From Nemertoderma westbladi (taxonomy: Eukaryota; Xenacoelomorpha; Nemertodermatida; Nemertodermatidae): DNA of 33,031 bases. Location of the stretch: positions 1 to 33,031 of the forward strand of contig JAUCBJ010004232.1 in NCBI GenBank assembly GCA_032718475.1, written 5' to 3'. This document shows positions 20,700-30,262 of this stretch, in pieces (the first letter of the stretch is position 1; each line of letters opens with the position of its first letter). The notes under the pieces were generated by a model. The model made no database searches. It was not told where the DNA came from and saw nothing but the letters and a program-made list of their open reading frames with translations. Made by a program: the position numbers and the translations under genes.

Positions 20700-21790
20700 A
20701 GTTATACATTTCGCCCTCTAGCGGCAGACTGGAGGACTCCAGACCGTTTACTGCCCACCAAAGACTCAGGCCGACTTCTACTACATATCTGCTACGTTTC
20801 AGCTTGAACGGATCATAAATAACGAGATGGGAGAAAGATTTCACTATCAAACATTTCGCCCTCTAGCGGCAGACTGAAGAACTGCACACGGATTAGCCTT
20901 CAATTCAATTCAATTCAATTCCTTCTTTCAAAGTCACAGCTAATGGTCTAGTACATATCTGCCAAATTTCAGCATAAATGGATTAAAAGCAAAGAAATGG
21001 GAGGACATTTAACGTTTAGACATGTGGCCCTCTAGCAGGAGACTATTGCTCTGATGGTGTCTGAAAGTCTCTCAAACGTCTCAACTTTAGCTCATATTGA
21101 TACCTACAAATTTTCAACTTGGCAGCTTTAAATCCGACAAAGTTATTAGCATGTCAAAATCGTAACGACGACAACGATTTCACTTTCAGACATTTGGCCC
21201 TCTAGCGGCAGACTGGAGAACTGCAGATGGATTCGCCTCCTTTGAAAGTCACAGCTAATGGTCTAATACATATCTGCCAAATTTCAGCATAAATGGATTA
21301 AAAGCAAAGAAATGGGAGGACATTTAACGTTTAGACATGTGGCCCTCTAGCAGGAGACTATTGCTCTGATGGTGTCTGAAAGTCTCTCAAACGTCTCAAC
21401 TTTAGCTCATATTGATACCTACAAATTTTCAACTTGGCAGCTTTAAATCCGACAAAGTTATTAGCATGTCAAAATCGTAACGACGACAACGATTTCACTT
21501 TCAGACCTTTGGCCCTCTAGCGGCAGACTGGAGAACTGCAGATGGATTCGCCTCCTTTGAAAGTCACAGCTAATGGTCTAATACATATCTGCCAAGTTTC
21601 AGCTTAAACGGATTAAAAGCAAAGAAATGGGAGGGCATTTAATGTTTAGACATGTGGCCCTCTAGCGGGAGACCATTGCACTGATGGTGTCTGAAAGTCT
21701 CTCAAAAATCTCAACTTTTGCTCATATTGATACCTACAAATTTTCAACTTGGCAGCTTTAAATCCGACAAAGTTATTAGCATGTCAAAAT
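20700..21790. repeat. 315-bp higher-order repeat of a ~157-bp monomer
   Basis: The landmark AAGTCACAGCTAATGGTCTA starts at 20931, 21246 and 21561, a constant 315-base period, with near identity between the first two full units. Inside one period the motif order 'TTTCA.CTT/ATAAA..GGATTAAA' then 'GGCCCTCTAGC(g/a)GGAGAC' occurs twice in diverged forms, so the 315-base unit is a dimer. A leading copy (20708-20890) is more diverged. Related monomers lie at 1140-1400. Confidence 0.9.
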
Positions 21791-21794
21791 CGTA

Positions 21795-21855
21795 ACGACG
21801 ACGACGACGACGACGACAACGACGACGACGACAACGACGACGACGACGACGACAA
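21795..21855. repeat. (GAC)n / (CGA)n trinucleotide repeat
   Basis: About 20 triplets of ACG/GAC type with a few AAC interruptions. It grows out of the sequence CGTAACGACGACAACGA found in each 315-bp unit, so a short triplet seed expanded in the last unit only. On the minus strand it encodes an Arg-rich artefact. Confidence 0.92.
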
Positions 21856-22505
21856 CTATTTGCATAAATTGACCCACCCCCTAACAGTGTCAATTCGCTA
21901 AGGCTCCGCCAACTTCGTGGCTCGCCCCACAATAATTCAAACTAAATAATTTGCTGATTTGAAAAATATTATTTTCAGCCATTGGGTAGATAAATAAATC
22001 CGTAAAAAACCCGCATAAATATAAAATAAATCCGTACATGACATTAAAGTGACTGTTGAATTTCTGGTATATATTTTAAATGTCAAATCCTGGATACTGA
22101 TTGGCTAACAAGTAGCGTTACATTCGAGACAACGAGTTAGATTGTGGGCGTTTTGTGAAATGAAGGCTGCTGATTAGCTAACAAGTAGCGTTACACCAGG
22201 GACAAAATGTTACATTGTGGACATTAGTTTTTCGCGAATAAAACCTTACGACTTTACTAAAAAAAACGGCCCACTAGTGTATTCGAAATCGCCTCATCGA
22301 GAGCTCTCGAAAAATGTATATATTTATATGGTTTTGACAAAAAAAAATTTGACAATTTTTCACCAAAATTTTGGCCACTTTTTGTGAGAACAACCCATAT
22401 ACTGTTTTAGTGTTATTTTCCGTTTGTTATAGTTATAGTTGCATTTTGAAATTGATTCAAGTTTACTTCAAGATCCTTATCGTTTTTTATCATAATGCAT
22501 ATCTG

Positions 22506-22603
22506 ATACAGCAGAGTAAAATTAATTATTATTTAATACTGTAGTACATAATTATGTTGTATTTAAAACGACCTTAAATAATAATTAAGTTACTCTGCTG
22601 TAT
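22506..22603. mobile_element. ~98-bp palindromic mini-MITE
   Basis: ATACAGCAGAGTAA at the left is exactly inverted at the right, and the similarity continues through TTAATTATTATTTAA. About 34 bases pair on each side around a short centre. It has no coding capacity and no clear target duplication. Confidence 0.7.
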
Positions 22604-22659
22604 AAAGTTTATACACTTTTTGTTGTTACTAATTTTTAGTGTTGATAACTAGGAATAAT

Positions 22660-22856
22660 ATGTAACGGATTGATTGGTTTTAATGAATTTAATTCGCGCC
22701 AGACTAACTCCCCAGCGTGAACTACCCAACAACCCTTTTCTTTATCGCTTTACGTAACTTGCGCACCGAAATTGTAACTGGCACAGCACGGGATCGAACC
22801 CGGGACCTCACAGCTATATGCAAAAAGCGAGTGACCCCTGCGCCAGCTATCTGGAA
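22660..22856 (-). mobile_element. tRNA-derived SINE (candidate)
   Basis: On the minus strand, TGGCGCAGGGG (22835-22845) fits the pol III A box and GGTTCGATCCC (22790-22800) fits the B box, spaced as in a tRNA head. The acceptor arm does not close into a proper cloverleaf, and an unrelated body follows to about 22660. This is the form of a tRNA-derived SINE. The 3' end and target duplication are not resolved. It lies inside the 11.1-kb element between the 3.9-kb insertion and the transposase. Confidence 0.68.
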
Positions 22857-23686
22857 CGAACAAAAGATATTTATTAATTTATTTTAATATACAACAATAT
22901 ATTATAATTCATTTATTAGATTATCTAAAAGGTAAGTTAATGTATTTGCACAGTCGTCCAATGATTGACAGGTCATTGGAGTTCGAATATGGTCAACTTG
23001 AGTGATGTAATCAAGTGATAGCATACATAAATCTGCATGTAGTTTGGGTTCATGCTCAGTGAATGGTCGAATTGACTCTAAATCATCGGGATCTACACGG
23101 TGTAGATAGTTAGGCAAATCAAGAAATAGAATATCGGGCTTACCTCCAGGAGAGACGAGACCACTCTTTCTAATATGATGACTGTTCCATTTTATAGTAA
23201 TATTATCTAGAGTGCGTTGTAAGTAGTTCAGGTAAACGAAACGGATAAGCTCAATTTAGATAGGACTGGATGTGTCAATAATTCCATGCATTTCTAGTTG
23301 AGTAAAATGTTCAATCCATTGCGACATTCCTAAAATGGGGAATTTAGACCACCATGCCTCTATTCTCTGATTTCTAGTGCTTTTTCCATAAATGTAAACA
23401 GCGTTGTTGAAAGCCTGGCCATCAATGTGTTGTAACCGAAAGAAACGTTGCAACAATTCCACGTTAACGTTTTCTGTCCCACGATCACTTCGTATAACAT
23501 GAGGTACACCACCTAGAGTTTGGATACAGTCCACAAAGTAATTCGCTATAACACGTGGGTCATTGTTACTCGGGCCACATTGTAACCACATCAGTTTTCT
23601 GCTGTAACCGTCTATAGCCCCGTGAACAGTTAGACCAAATTGTTTAAGTTTATCCCAACCATCTATGTGATGAATATAGTTTGGGC

Positions 23687-24910
23687 TAGAGTTGCAACAG
23701 AGACCTGTTTTTCTTAATCCCGGTAAACCAGAGACCTACCCAGATAATTATTTTGAAAAATACCGGAGACCAGAGCCGGAGATCAGAGACTTTGCATATT
23801 TTTGTTCTTACAGTTTGATTAGTCCCATAAAGCACAAACAGGTACATATGGACTGATAACTGTTTTTATATGGCTGAATTACAGTAACTCCAACCCATGT
23901 CAACCCTTAGGCCGCGTTCACACTACCGAGTCAAAGTAAAAGTCAAAAGACAAAATGTAAAACATAATCACAAGAAATATAATTTGTTCTAGAATGCCCT
24001 TATGTATTTATTATATTAGGCCTATACATAATGTATTATTATTTATTATTGCTAGGTAGCTATATTTAATTTATTTTGACTTTGACTCGGTAGTGTGAAC
24101 GCGGCCTTACCCATTGGAAGAAAATAAGCACAGGTACAGTTTGGGGGACTTAATTAATATTAATTTGGTTATTTGTTTATTAATTCGTTCTTATTTTGTT
24201 ATTTTTAATTAATAATATGTTACATAAATTTGTTTTGCGCCATTAGGTACCGGTACTTTGTTAATTAAAGGCACTTATTTTACAATTATTGTTCAAATCA
24301 TATACATTTCATTCAATGTACTATAAAATAAACTTAGTAAATTACGAATACAGTGCACAGGTATGGTACTCTACTCGCCCCATATACAAGCCTCGTTACG
24401 CTCTTTCTCTTCATTTGGTCGTCATATTATCTATTATAACAAGTTGAATGGAGATCAGCCCTTTCTTTCACTTTTAAACATTATGAGTGCTCAAATTAAG
24501 CACCTTTATCCTTAAATAAGAACCATCTTTAGGTGCTAATTTAAATTAAAATTAAACGCACCTTAAATTAATTAAATAGAAGATTATCGGTACATTTAGT
24601 TTGAGTCAGATTTAGAGTTAGATTAAAAACAGTGTAAAAGTGAATATATAATTGTGTTGAAGCGGTGTATGAAAAACAGTTAAAAATTGAAGAGATAATT
24701 AATTGTAAACAATTTGTGAAAAATTATCTTCATTTCACATTTTGTGTTGTACAGGATCTATTTTTAAATATCTATTTGTGTCAAATCACTGATCTCTGGG
24801 TAAAATGTCTGTTTTCAATACCCGGGAACCAGAGACCTATCCGGAGACCAAAAAATAGTCCGGAGAATCCAGAGAACAGAGATCAGTGACAGGTCTCTGT
24901 TTCAACTCTA
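23687..24910. mobile_element. 1.22-kb hAT-like non-autonomous element, 8-bp TSD
   Basis: The left end TAGAGTTGCAACAGAGACCT and the inverted right end agree with one mismatch over 21 bases. The target duplication GTTTGGGC is exact (23679-23686 and 24911-24918). Terminal TAG.GTTG and an 8-bp duplication are typical of hAT elements. Near each end are several AGAGACC / GGAGACC / GAGATCAG motifs, likely transposase sites. It encodes no transposase. It interrupts the DDE transposase gene precisely between an Asn and a Tyr codon and contains a smaller MITE at 23910-24106. Confidence 0.94.
23910..24106. mobile_element. 197-bp MITE with GGCCGCGTTCACAC ends, TTA duplication
   Basis: The end GGCCGCGTTCACACTACCGA, then GTCAAAGT, is inverted at the right end. 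It is flanked by TTA on both sides (23907-23909 and 24107-24109). A 3-bp TTA target with GG-starting ends fits PIF/Harbinger MITEs. It is nested within the hAT-like element, making it the third level of insertion here. Confidence 0.92.
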
Positions 24911-25424
24911 GTTTGGGCCTTTAGAAAAATAACTCCGACGAGTCACCCTGTTATCTATTCGTCGTGCAACAGACATGGGGTCCAATATTTTCAGAATATG
25001 TGCAACTACTGTTCGAGGAACATATATATTGTAATTGTAAAGCAACGTTTGTTGCATCTGTCTGTATCCCGACGTAGTTCCTTTAGTATGAAGTTCATTC
25101 CTAATAGCAAGACAGACGTCGTCGAAATTGTTAGGATTGTATCGTCTAGTTAATCCCAAATCTGCCAACAACCTTCGTACGGATCTTGTGGATGTTTCAA
25201 TGCCATCTTTAGAAAGTAAAGACTTTATTTCTTGGTGCGAAAATCCATACCAATAATAGTTAGTCAACTTTTCATTCAAGTTATATGATGCCATAATATT
25301 ATGAAATGTAGGCCTACTGAAATGTGGTAGAACACAAATGAAAATGAAAATTATTATGACACCTTTCTGCATGTTAATGTTGGATGGACTGAACAGCGGA
25401 TTTCAAAAATTAAGTAGAATAAAA

Positions 25425-25667
25425 TTAATACATTTATCTGAGATGAAATTAAATATACTTTTCTGAAATGAAATTATTTACATTTTTATTCGAAATCAAA
25501 TTAAATACATTTATTTGAAATGAAATTAAATACATTTTTTGAAATGAAATGAAATTACATTTATTTGAAATGAAATTATATACATTTATTGAAATGAAAT
25601 TATTTTTTTTAGGTTTTTTTCTTCTGAAATGACCATAACTGCTTTTTGGCCGCAATCAGCCACGGTA
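25425..25667 (-). repeat. Right terminal inverted repeat and subterminal array
   Basis: Read on the minus strand this begins TACCGTGGCTGATTGCGGCC and continues into about nine degenerate repeats of ATTTCATTTCAAATAAATGTAT. It mirrors the left end at 14570-14813, with one rather than two copies of the inner TIR segment. Confidence 0.85.
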
Positions 25668-25673
25668 CAAACC
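25668..25673. repeat. Target-site duplication, right (CAAACC)
   Basis: An exact repeat of 14564-14569, directly after the right terminus ...CAGCCACGGTA. Confidence 0.88.
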
Positions 25674-26570
25674 AGTATATACACTTAACTACTGTATTTA
25701 TGTAGTAAATATTAATATTATGTAACTAAACAAAGGCACCACATATTGTTGAAAACATAGTTTATAAAATTACAAAATAAAATCTTAGCATTTAAAATAA
25801 TAATTTTGGGTTCGTGGGTTAAAAATTCAGATGGACAGAATGAGATAGCAGTTTCTAATAAAATCATTATGGGTACGATAGTTAATTAAAATAAATATTA
25901 CAAGATAAAAACGAGAAAATCGACGAATATAATGTAAAGTAGTAAGTATTGTTATAAAAAGATAAAGATAGTTCATGGATATTGAAGTTAAAAGGTAATT
26001 TATGAAATAAAATATGTTAAAAGGAATAAAATCATAAAATAATTAAAAATTAAAAATACAGGCTGTAATTTAAAGGTGTGTGGGGGGGGGGGGGGGGGGG
26101 TGGTGGCGCCAACTTTATCGAAGAGTTTAAATTCTCATTACAGGAGAACCACAATAGCTATGAAGGATCCAAATACATTTGAGACCGTCTTGGGCCAAAA
26201 GTTCAGAAATCATATTGAAATTTGATTTCTGTGCAGTCCAGACCATAAGCCACACGTATAAAAAAAAAATTTGAAAATCCTATTTCTGGAGAAGGCCCAA
26301 ATTAATTTCGACCAAACTTTGCCAGGGTGTCATATAGGTGTCTGTTCATTGTTTTATTATTTTTCTTGGTTCTATGTGAACTACTTAACAAGTTATGGGG
26401 AAAGATATTGAAAATTTTTTAGGCCTACTGTATCGCGATAGAAATACAGTCCATTTCTCATTCAAAGTATCATAGCATGAAAACTTTTCAATGAAACATA
26501 AATAAAAATATTCAAATAGTTCTCACAAGAATTATCTTTTTAAAGAATTTTTAAAATCCCCGATCGGGTA
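25674..26570. other. Intergenic, AT-rich, with poly(G) tract
   Basis: No gene is seen. A pure run of 19 G occurs at 26082-26100. The following 450 bases have the look of an old dispersed repeat but show no terminal repeats. Confidence 0.5.
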
Positions 26571-26574
26571 AAAT

Positions 26575-26900
26575 GAAATCCTTGACCAGGAAAACCCCCA
26601 TAGCGAGAATTTTAATTAGCTAATGTGATTCCATATATATTTTTGACGGACAGAGTGACCGACAGACAGTCTGAATAGGGTCAAAAGTGAAAACTGACAG
26701 CGGAAATAAAATCCTTGACCAAGAAATTCGCCATAGCGAGAGTTTTAATTAGCTAATGTGATTCCTTATATTTTTGATGGACAGACAGAGCGACAGACAG
26801 ACCGACTGACAGATAGACAGTCTGGATAGGGTCAAAAGTGAAAACTGACAGCGGAAATGAAATCCTTGACCAGGAAAACCCCTATAGTGAGAATGTTAGT
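26575..26900. repeat. Imperfect tandem duplication, ~133-151 bp
   Basis: AAATCCTTGACCAGGAAAAC, then CCC.ATAG.GAGAAT, recurs at about 26580, 26714 (CCAAGAAATTCG form) and 26865. Between copies lie TTTTAATTAGCTAATGTGAT, a (GACAGACA)-rich stretch and GGGTCAAAAGTGAAAACTGA. The period differs because the GACAGACA stretch is longer in the second copy. No coding capacity. Confidence 0.85.
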
Positions 26901-27195
26901 AGATTTTATTATTTCTAAAGTCTTCACAGACAAACTGACAGAAAGACAGACAGACTTCAGAAATTCATGAATTAGAATTGGGGATTTGAATAATTTCCAG
27001 TTAGGTACCGAAAGGTTTAACAAGTGCCCTGTTATTCAATAATCATAAGACAACTGCCTTCTATATCAAGATACTGTATGGCTCTTTTACGTGAAATTAT
27101 CTATTTAGCACCAATGAGTCACCAATGAGTCTGAAAGTTTACAGAAATTGATTGCAAACAACAATCTTCATCATATTTATAAATCAATACTGCAA
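26901..27195. repeat. Dispersed repeat copy (partner at 476-610)
   Basis: The part from about 27036 shares ordered short matches with 476-610, such as 'caataatcataa', 'ccttct' and 'cagaaattgattgcaaac'. It leads directly into the 31-bp minisatellite. No gene. Confidence 0.5.
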
Positions 27196-29665
27196 TAGAT
27201 TGGACACAAACAAACACACAAACACACAAACACTTCTTCTACCCAATAGATTGGACACAAACACTTCTTCTACCCAATAGATTGGACACAAACACTTCTT
27301 CTACCCAATAGATTGGACACAAACACTTCTTCTACCCAATAGATTGGACACAAACACTTCTTCTACCCAATAGATTGGACACAAACACTTCTTCTACCCA
27401 ATAGATTGGACACAAACACTTCTTCTACCCAATAGATTGGACACAAACACTTCTTCTACCCAATAGATTGGACACAAACACTTCTTCTACCCAATAGATT
27501 GGAGACAAACACTTTTTCTACCCAATAGATTGGACACAAACACTTCTTCTACCCAATAGATTGGACACAAACACTTCTTCTACCCAATAGATTGGACACA
27601 AACACTTCTTCTACCCAATAGATTGGACACAAACACTTCTTCTACCCAATAGATTGGACACAAACACTTCTTCTACCCAATAGATTGGACACAAACACTT
27701 CTTCTACCCAATAGATTGGACACAAACACTTCTTCTACCCAATAGATTGGACACAAACACTTCTTCTACCCAATAGATTGGACACAAACACTTCTTCTAC
27801 CCGATAGATTGGACACAAACACTTCTTCTACCCGATAGATTGGACACAAACACTTCTTCTACCCAATAGATTGGACACAAACACTTCTTCTACCCAATAG
27901 ATTGGACACAAACACTTCTTCTACCCAATAGATTGGACACAAACACTTCTTCTACCCAATAGATTGGACACAAACACTTCTTCTACCCAATAGATTGGAC
28001 ACAAACACTTCTTCTACCCAATAGATTGGACACAAACACTTCTTCTACCCAATAGATTGGACACAAACACTTCTTCTACCCAATAGATTGGACACAAACA
28101 CTTCTTCTACCCAATAGATTGGACACAAACACTTCTTCTACCCAATAGATTGGACACAAACACTTCTTCTACCCAATAGATTGGACACAAACACTTCTTC
28201 TACCCAATAGATTGGACACAAACACTTCTTCTACCCAATAGATTGGACACAAACACTTCTTCTACCCAATAGATTGGACACAAACACTTCTTCTACCCAA
28301 TAGATTGGACACAAACACTTCTTCTACCCAATAGATTGGACACAAACACTTCTTCTACCCAATAGATTGGACACAAACACTTCTTCTACCCAATAGATTG
28401 GACACAAACACTTCTTCTACCCGATAGATTGGACACAAACACTTCTTCTACCCGATAGATTGGACACAAACACTTCTTCTACCCAATAGATTGGACACAA
28501 ACACTTCTTCTACCCAATAGATTGGACACAAACACTTCTTCTACCCAATAGATTGGACACAAACACTTCTTCTACCCAATAGATTGGACACAAACACTTC
28601 TTCTACCCAATAGATTGGACACAAACACTTCTTCTACCCGATAGATTGGACACAAACACTTCTTCTACCCGATAGATTGGACACAAACACTTCTTCTACC
28701 CAATAGATTGGACACAAACACTTCTTCTACCCAATAGATTGGACACAAACACTTCTTCTACCCAATAGATTGGACACAAACACTTCTTCTACCCAATAGA
28801 TTGGACACAAACACTTCTTCTACCCAATAGATTGGACACAAACACTTCTTCTACCCAATAGATTGGACACAAACACTTCTTCTACCCAATAGATTGGACA
28901 CAAACACTTCTTCTACCCAATAGATTGGACACAAACACTTCTTCTACCCAATAGATTGGACACAAACACTTCTTCTACCCGATAGATTGGACACAAACAC
29001 TTCTTCTACCCGATAGATTGGACACAAACACTTCTTCTACCCAATAGATTGGACACAAACACTTCTTCTACCCAATAGATTGGACACAAACACTTCTTCT
29101 ACCCAATAGATTGGACACAAACACTTCTTCTACCCAATAGATTGGACACAAACACTTCTTCTACCCAATAGATTGGACACAAACAATTCTTCTACCCAAT
29201 AGATTGGACACAAACACTTCTTCTACCCAATAGATTGGACACAAACACTTCTTCTACCCAATAGATTGGACACAAACACTTCTTCTACCCAATAGATTGG
29301 ACACAAACACTTCTTCTACCCAATAGATTGGACACAAACACTTCTTCTACCCAATAGATTGGACACAAACACTTCTTCTACCCAATAGATTGGACACAAA
29401 CACTTCTTCTACCCAATAGATTGGACACAAACACTTCTTCTACCCAATAGATTGGACACAAACACTTCTTCTACCCAATAGATTGGACACAAACACTTCT
29501 TCTACCCGATAGATTGGACACAAACACTTCTTCTACCCGATAGATTGGACACAAACACTTCTTCTACCCAATAGATTGGACACAAACACTTCTTCTACCC
29601 AATAGATTGGACACAAACACTTCTTCTACCCAATAGATTGGACACAAACACTTCTTCTACCCGAT
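27196..29665. repeat. 31-bp minisatellite (~78 copies)
   Basis: The unit ACCCAATAGATTGGACACAA, then ACACTTCTTCT, is repeated from about 27242 to 29665 with very few changes; a degenerate leading copy with (CAAACACA) repeats starts at 27196. Main variant: CCCGATAG instead of CCCAATAG, occurring as adjacent pairs at 27800/27831, 28420/28451, 28637/28668, 28978/29009 and 29505/29536, plus the final unit at 29660. Single changes occur in the unit near 27505 (GAGACAAAC, CTTTTTCT) and at 29185 (CAATTC). Confidence 0.97.
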
Positions 29666-30139
29666 ATGTTTTGACAACGAATCAAGATATGGAAAAGATT
29701 TTAAATACTTTCAAAAATCCTGTTCTCTTTACGATCCTCCAAATCCACCAGGAACTTATAAGCTTTACTTGTAGATGGATTGCTTATAGTTTGTTTCCTA
29801 CTTTGTGATTGTTTATTTAGGATGGGTGTACCTATCTTCCTGACCCGTTATACGTTAAACCATTAACCATTAAATTATGGTTTAGAAACGGTGACAAAAA
29901 TATACATATCAAAGACTTTGACCAATTTGCACTACCCCCCCACCCCCCCCCGCCCCGCCCTTTATTTAGTTGCACTACCACCCACCCCCCCGCCCTTTAT
30001 TTAGTTTATGTATTTCAGTCTAATATATTAGTCCAAATCAGGCACAGGCAAGGGTGCAAAAAAACAAGAGTGGTTCACGTCCAAAGAATAAGGACATACA
30101 AGTCAGTGGATGAATTAAAAAAAGTCGTCTTGCATTGTT
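29666..30139. other. Intergenic with C-rich duplication
   Basis: No gene. At 29929-30004 a C-rich stretch with GCACTAC...CCGCCCTTTATTTAGTT occurs twice in tandem. Confidence 0.6.
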
Positions 30140-30149
30140 TCCAACTTTA

Positions 30150-30262
30150 GTACCACTGTGGAGGAGTCACGGTTAAGGGGTTCGGCAACAGATATCCGCA
30201 TTCGCAAAGGGAAAGCATCTTCTGGCATCAACCAGTTGTGCGGGATCTGAAAATCTGGCTAA
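30150..30262 (+). pseudogene. Short non-LTR reverse-transcriptase relic
   Basis: One + strand frame reads STTVEESRLRGSATDIRIRK, then GKASSGINQLCGI, a stop, and KSG. This matches the post-catalytic LINE region also seen at 11250-11310 (DLRIRKGKAWAALNRLSRIW) but is a different copy. Following sequence (KKMRLFIEF at about 30278) may continue it. It is about 110 bases of a long-dead insertion. Confidence 0.6.

Larger units (their letters stand above)
18516..22396. mobile_element. 3.9-kb non-autonomous TIR element with internal satellites
   Basis: The left end GGGTCGTTCTCACAAAAAGT, then GGCCAAA, matches the inverted right end with one difference (C/T). Flanks are TATATAT and ATATACT, so a TA or ATAT duplication is possible but ambiguous in AT repeats; one more base (T/A) may belong to each end. 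No transposase is present. Subterminal copies of TGTCC-n4-5-TGTAACGCT at the left (18923, 19111, 19287, 19342) face inverted copies AGCGTTACA near the right (22114, 22187). Inside are the CACGTG minisatellite (19676-20583) and the 315-bp repeat (20700-21790). It is inserted just 3' of the HECT gene. A Tc1/mariner-like origin fits a TA target but is unproven. Confidence 0.82.
22902..25372 (-). pseudogene. Integrase-type DDE transposase, interrupted
   Basis: Two blocks on the minus strand belong to one gene. Block 1 (25372 to 24911) holds a helix-turn-helix-like part with GFSHQEIKSLLSKDGI and TRSVRRLLADLGLTRR, then TSGYRQMQQTLL, YVPRTVVAHILKILDP and SYFSKGPN. Block 2 (23678 to 22902) starts in the same frame directly after the removed insertion and its duplicated target, with the first catalytic Asp in HHIDGW (codon 23661-23663). 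The second Asp is in SDRGTEN (23484-23486) and the Glu in NQRIEAWWS (23358-23360), 41 residues apart. This matches a eukaryotic family of rve/IS3-like transposases of about 400 residues. One in-frame TAA at 23256-23258 splits the C-terminal part, after which coding-like sequence continues to the natural stop at 22902. The first 26 codons look non-coding; the Met at 25294 is the better start. It is the likely mobilising enzyme of the 11.1-kb element, now inactive. Confidence 0.9.
14570..25667. mobile_element. 11.1-kb TIR transposon with DDE transposase and HECT gene (IS3EU-like)
   Basis: The left end (14570) and the inverted right end (25667) share TACCGTGGCTGATTGCGGCC, then AAAAAGCA(t/g)TTATGGTCATTTCAG with a single visible mismatch over about 44 bases. 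Both ends continue into AT-rich subterminal arrays. Flanks carry a perfect 6-bp duplication CAAACC. Inside are a + strand HECT ubiquitin-ligase gene and a - strand integrase-type DDE transposase, now broken. As I recall, 6-bp duplications with TAY...RTA termini and an IS3-like transposase define the IS3EU superfamily; the name rests on memory, the structure is seen directly. Five later insertions lie inside: 15056-16044, 18516-22396, 22506-22603, a SINE near 22660-22856, and 23687-24910. Removing them leaves roughly 4.7 kb of original element. Confidence 0.87.

Noticed and set aside
21744-21932. Arg-rich minus-strand protein
   Set aside because: It is a translation of the (GAC)n triplet repeat.
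18516-22396. Firm target-site duplication for the 3.9-kb element
   Set aside because: Both flanks are AT-alternating (TATATAT and ATATACT), so TA, TATA and ATAT are equally possible.
22781-22856. Functional tRNA gene on the minus strand
   Set aside because: A and B boxes are good, but I cannot fold acceptor and anticodon arms; a SINE explains it better.
27196-29665. CRISPR-like array
   Set aside because: Units are directly tandem with no unique spacers, and the context is an animal genome.
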